From contig ONXT01000216.1 of the NCBI GenBank assembly GCA_900321845.1, positions 1 through 9,069 of the forward strand: 9,069 nt of DNA, given 5' to 3'. Under the pieces are notes generated by a model that did no database searches, was not told where the DNA came from, and saw nothing but the letters and a program-made list of their open reading frames with translations. This DNA is from an uncultured Bacteroidales bacterium (GTDB taxonomy: Bacteria > Bacteroidota > Bacteroidia > Bacteroidales > WCHB1-69). The stretch's first letter is position 1. Each line of letters opens with the position of its first letter. Both the position numbers and the translations under genes were made by a program. Below, one piece after another: positions 5,914-9,069 of the stretch.

Positions 5914-8900
5914 ATGAAAGCAGCATTTACCCCTTTCACATCTTTAACTACGAGTTGCGTCACCCGTATGGTGCGCCGCGCTATGGGTTTGTTTTTTGCA
6001 TTCTTTCTCCTGATCCCGTTGGATATGCAGGCTCAAGACAAGCCTGCGGTGGCCATGGGGGATTCATGGACAGAGCAAACCGGCATGTATTCCCGTTTCA
6101 CCCCCAACCGCTATAGTGCCAAGGGCATCTACTCCGGTTATACTGCGGGTGACGAGTTGACGGAACTCCGTACCCGCGACTCCAAGACATTCTCTAACGG
6201 CAACGGCACCAATGACCTGTTCTACATTGGCCGTCTCCATTACAAGAATGAAAATGGCAAGTGGAGCGACATCGACGTCTCCATCAAGCAAACTTCCACT
6301 CCGAAGTACGAGGGCTACGACTACCAGAACCTCACCAACGACTTCAAGACCTACTACTCCACCGACCCCACCAAGGGTTTCATCATGGACTGTGAAGGTC
6401 ATTCCTATACCTTGGCCCAAAACTACGGTTTTTCCGTAGTGGCCAACGCCAGCGACCCAGGCAAGGCCATCGCTACACAGGGCTCGCTGTCGAAATCGGA
6501 TTTCCGCACTTTGAAGGTGCGGAACTACGCCTCCGGCATCGACTATGAGATGATTCAGACCAGCCAAGGCGTGGAAACCGGCTTCTGGCTCCGTAACAAG
6601 AGCGCCTACCAGAACGCCTCCTCCGGCTACCTGATGATGGAACAGACCATTGATCTGCCTGCCGGCTGTGCTCTCGCCGTGGACGGCAAGGTACAGAAGG
6701 GCGACTTCACGGCATCTTCGTTCGCGTTGCTCGCTCCCAATGGCACCCCGGCTGTGACCTTCAAGAAAGTCACCCTCTATGATGCCGCCTTCTCCTACGA
6801 CGAGATCATGCAGGACGTGGAAATGAACGCCCTCGCCCCGCAGATCGGCAAGGACGGCAAGCCGATTGCCGACAAACGCGACAGCCACCGTTTGGATGTG
6901 CAGTACGTGGTGAAGAGAGAGGGCAACCAAGCCAAGGTCTGCTTCCTCATCCCCGTCGCCTGGCTGAACCAGCCCGACAGACTCTTCCCTGTCTATGTGG
7001 ACCCCTACTACTATGCAGAGAACGTGACCACGGGAAGCACTACTTGTACCTCTTCTTACGTAATGTATTGTACCTACTATCACGATGCACGGTGGGATTA
7101 CCGTATCAGCAGTGCCGCCCTGAGCGCCGCCGGTCTGACCAACGGAGCGACGATTTCAGCGATGGGACTGCTCTGTTCCGCCACGCCTGGGCAAACTGTT
7201 GCCAATGCCCGCATCGACCTGAGCAACTACTATAGTTCGTGGTCTGCAGGAACCTCAACTTGGATGAACAGCGGTTGGCAGAACTGCTACTACGCCTCCT
7301 CTTTGCCCACCCCGACAGTGAGCGCCTCTACTTGGAACAACTACACCTTTAGCAGTTCGTTCCCCTATAACTCCTCGAATGGAGGACTCGTGTTCCGCCT
7401 GACCCGTGACGGTAGCGGTTGGTCGAGTGGTGGCGGCCACTATGTGACTGGCAGCACAACCACCGATGCGAAGTCTATGTATAGCGATAGCGGCAATGGT
7501 GCTTATCCCTTTGAGAGTTCCAGCGCATCATCTACCTCAGCTTACATTCCTTGTATGCGTCTGACCTATAGCGGAGGTGCACCGATTGTGGAAACTCCCT
7601 GCGATATGTGGGGCGGTTCGGGTACCTCATCCAATCCCTACACCATCTCCAATGAGGCTGGTCTCGTCTGCCTGCGTAACAACGTAAACCAAGGCATCAG
7701 CTACAATGGGAAGTATTTCCGCCTGACGGCCGACATCGCCCTGACAGGCTCCTTCAACACGGGAACAAGCAGCGCCCCCATCGGCAGTTCGTTTGCTTTC
7801 CAAGGTTCATTCGATGGTAACAACCACACCATCAGCAACTTGAACCTCTCAGCTGCCGCCGCTTCTCAAGCTCTCTTCGGCAACACCAGCGGGGCTGTGA
7901 TTTCCAACCTTACCGTCCGCGGTACCAACCAAGGCACCTATCAAACCGGCGGTATTGTGGGTAACGCCACCAACACCATCATCGAAAACTGCGTCAGCTA
8001 CGTGACCTTCAGCGTCAGCAGTTACCAACGCGGTGGTATTGTGGGTACAGCTACAGGATGTGCCATCAGCGAGTGTACCAACAATGCCAACTTCACCGCT
8101 TCATACGGCTCTGGCGGTATCGTGGGTGAAGCTACAAACACGCAGATCATTGACTGTATCAACAACGGCAACCTGACCACCGCCTCCTACAACATCGGCG
8201 GTATCGTCGGCCGTCTGTTGACGGGCTCCATCGTCAACGACTGCGTGAACTATGGTTCCATCACCACCACCAGCACCTACTCGACCACTTCGACGAACTA
8301 TGGTATCGGCGGTATCGTCGGCTATTCAAACTACGGTTCCGCCGTGAGCACTGCGGTCATCACCAACTGTACCAACCGCGGTTCCATCACCTCCACCTGC
8401 TACCTCACCGGCGGCATCGTGGGTTACCACTACTATTATGGGCATATCACCTACTGTAACAACTACGGCAACATCTCCACCACAGGCAGCCCCTATTATG
8501 TGGGCGGTATCGTGGGACGCAACTATGGGTACAACTCCACCTATCCCACCCGCATCGACTACTGCAACAACTATGCCAATGTGAATGGTTACGAATATGT
8601 GGGTGGTATCGCCGGATACACCTACGGTTATGGCTCCTCGGAAAGTTCCAACGGGTTTGTTACCTATTGTGTCAATTCAGGTGAGATTACAGGTCGTTAC
8701 TACTATACGGGCGGTATCGCGGGATATGCATATTATGTCCAATTCCGCAACAATACCAATAACGGCCCTGTCACGGGTGCCGGTTATTACACGGCTGGTA
8801 TCGCAGGATATTGCTACTATGGCTATTACCAACAATACAACATCAACAATGCTGATATCACGAGCACTTCCTACTACACTGGTGGTATCTTTGGCTATAG

Positions 8901-9069
8901 TTATTACAATTACTACAACCAATATAATGAAAACAGGGGAGATGTTACTGGCGGAGGACTATATACAGGCGGTATCAATGGCTATAATTATGGTAGTAGC
9001 TATTACTGCCGTTACAACCTCAACAGCGGTAATGTGAGCTCCACCTCCTATTATGTGGGCGGTATCAAC
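5914..9069 (+). CDS. Large secreted GLUG-repeat surface protein, 3' end outside window
   Basis: The frame is open from ATG 5914 to the window end, 1052 residues without a stop. Residues 1-40 look like a signal peptide: basic RMVRRA (18-23), hydrophobic GLFFAFFLLIPL (25-36) and likely cleavage after MQA (40). Residues about 50-364 contain LRTRDSKTF, HYKNENGKWSDID and FPVYVDP, which resemble the N-terminal module of YD/Rhs-type secreted proteins. Residues about 365-560 form a Ser/Thr/Tyr-rich, probably beta, region with AALSAAGLTNGATISAMGL. From C563 comes a pattern common in Bacteroidota beta-helix proteins: MWGGSGTSSNPYTIS, FRLTADIALTG and FQGSFDGNNHTISNLNL. Thirteen GGIVG-type GLUG repeats follow from residue 679. 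The protein is probably exported, with an adhesive or surface role; ligand and anchoring are unknown. Start codons at 5968 (M19) and 5983 (M24) would shorten the long signal n-region. Any C-terminal sorting domain lies outside the window. Confidence 0.9.
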   Translation, partial: MKAAFTPFTSLTTSCVTRMVRRAMGLFFAFFLLIPLDMQAQDKPAVAMGDSWTEQTGMYSRFTPNRYSAKGIYSGYTAGDELTELRTRDSKTFSNGNGTNDLFYIGRLHYKNENGKWSDIDVSIKQTSTPKYEGYDYQNLTNDFKTYYSTDPTKGFIMDCEGHSYTLAQNYGFSVVANASDPGKAIATQGSLSKSDFRTLKVRNYASGIDYEMIQTSQGVETGFWLRNKSAYQNASSGYLMMEQTIDLPAGCALAVDGKVQKGDFTASSFALLAPNGTPAVTFKKVTLYDAAFSYDEIMQDVEMNALAPQIGKDGKPIADKRDSHRLDVQYVVKREGNQAKVCFLIPVAWLNQPDRLFPVYVDPYYYAENVTTGSTTCTSSYVMYCTYYHDARWDYRISSAALSAAGLTNGATISAMGLLCSATPGQTVANARIDLSNYYSSWSAGTSTWMNSGWQNCYYASSLPTPTVSASTWNNYTFSSSFPYNSSNGGLVFRLTRDGSGWSSGGGHYVTGSTTTDAKSMYSDSGNGAYPFESSSASSTSAYIPCMRLTYSGGAPIVETPCDMWGGSGTSSNPYTISNEAGLVCLRNNVNQGISYNGKYFRLTADIALTGSFNTGTSSAPIGSSFAFQGSFDGNNHTISNLNLSAAAASQALFGNTSGAVISNLTVRGTNQGTYQTGGIVGNATNTIIENCVSYVTFSVSSYQRGGIVGTATGCAISECTNNANFTASYGSGGIVGEATNTQIIDCINNGNLTTASYNIGGIVGRLLTGSIVNDCVNYGSITTTSTYSTTSTNYGIGGIVGYSNYGSAVSTAVITNCTNRGSITSTCYLTGGIVGYHYYYGHITYCNNYGNISTTGSPYYVGGIVGRNYGYNSTYPTRIDYCNNYANVNGYEYVGGIAGYTYGYGSSESSNGFVTYCVNSGEITGRYYYTGGIAGYAYYVQFRNNTNNGPVTGAGYYTAGIAGYCYYGYYQQYNINNADITSTSYYTGGIFGYSYYNYYNQYNENRGDVTGGGLYTGGINGYNYGSSYYCRYNLNSGNVSSTSYYVGGIN
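7948..9069 (+). repeat. Tandem GLUG repeats, 13 visible copies, array continues past window
   Basis: The GGIVG-like motif begins at 7948, 8032, 8113, 8197, 8308, 8410, 8503, 8602, 8710, 8794, 8881, 8968 and 9058. Unit lengths are 28, 27, 28, 37, 34, 31, 33, 36, 28, 29, 29 and 30 residues. The unit pattern is GGIVG, a variable stretch, a C-x-N core, then G-[NS]-[IV] and a short Ser/Thr/Tyr stretch before the next GG. This fits the GLUG motif found in beta-helical surface proteins. The first seven copies read GGIVG, later ones GGIAG, AGIAG, GGIFG and GGING. The core Cys is kept in the units following motifs 1-8 and absent from the matching position in those following motifs 9-12. DNA copies of the core, such as GGCGGTATCGT, are similar enough for recombination to change copy number. 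Confidence 0.88.

Noticed and set aside
6064..7083. Long antisense open frame of 339 codons opposite the surface-protein gene
   Set aside because: Its translation is low-complexity Val/Gly/His/Leu-rich with no family motifs, and it mirrors the codon bias of the plus-strand gene, which has a signal peptide and recognisable domains in the same stretch.
8585..9037. 150-codon plus-strand open frame inside the GLUG array
   Set aside because: It is another frame of the repetitive DNA. Its Thr/Ile/Val-rich translation is a shadow of the repeats, and the GLUG frame is continuous throughout.
7948..9069. Regular spacing of GGCGGTATCGT-like DNA could suggest a CRISPR or other short-repeat array
   Set aside because: The repeats are imperfect, spacing varies from 81 to 111 nt in multiples of three, and they encode a protein motif in a continuous frame.

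Overview
The window looks like a chromosomal segment of a member of the Bacteroidota, probably Bacteroidales; I cannot name a genus. Three things point this way: TAnnTTTG-type promoter boxes in the AT-rich intergenic gaps, the lack of Shine-Dalgarno-like sequences before the genes, and protein content typical of the phylum (a Tgt that appears to have lost its zinc cysteines, and a large secreted GLUG-repeat protein). Genes are GC-richer than the two AT-rich gaps that carry the promoters.

Layout. Minus strand, read right to left: tgt (1717-2850), a cytosolic family 2 glycosyltransferase (980-1693) and a lipoate-protein ligase (1-967, C-terminus cut by the window edge). They are separated by only 23 and 12 nt and look like one operon. 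A 79-nt divergent promoter gap (2851-2929) separates them from a plus-strand set: a membrane-anchored GT2-like protein (2930-4078), an ECF-like sigma-70 factor (4069-4665) and a TIGR01212-type radical SAM protein (4662-5606). These overlap by 10 and 4 nt and are probably translationally coupled. A 307-nt AT-rich gap (5607-5913) holds a likely terminator, an inverted repeat and the promoter region of the last gene. That gene (from 5914 past the window end) encodes a large exported protein of at least 1052 residues. It has a signal peptide, an N-terminal module resembling the front part of YD/Rhs-type secreted proteins, a Ser/Thr/Tyr-rich beta domain, and a beta-helix-like region with 13 visible GLUG repeats.

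How the genes relate. The left and centre are housekeeping or modification functions. Tgt acts on the tRNA wobble position, and the radical SAM protein may do so too. LplA attaches lipoate to dehydrogenase complexes. The two glycosyltransferase-like proteins probably act on envelope glycans or lipid-linked sugars. The sigma factor has no anti-sigma neighbour. The right third is accessory, surface-associated sequence.

The most interesting points are (1) Tgt lacking three of the four canonical zinc ligands, (2) the membrane GT2-like protein with NSS where the catalytic DxD is expected, (3) the GLUG array, whose later repeats lose the Cys and become Tyr- and Asn-rich, and (4) the YD-type N-terminal module joined to GLUG repeats. 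I saw no CRISPR array, tRNA, rRNA, insertion sequence or phage gene.
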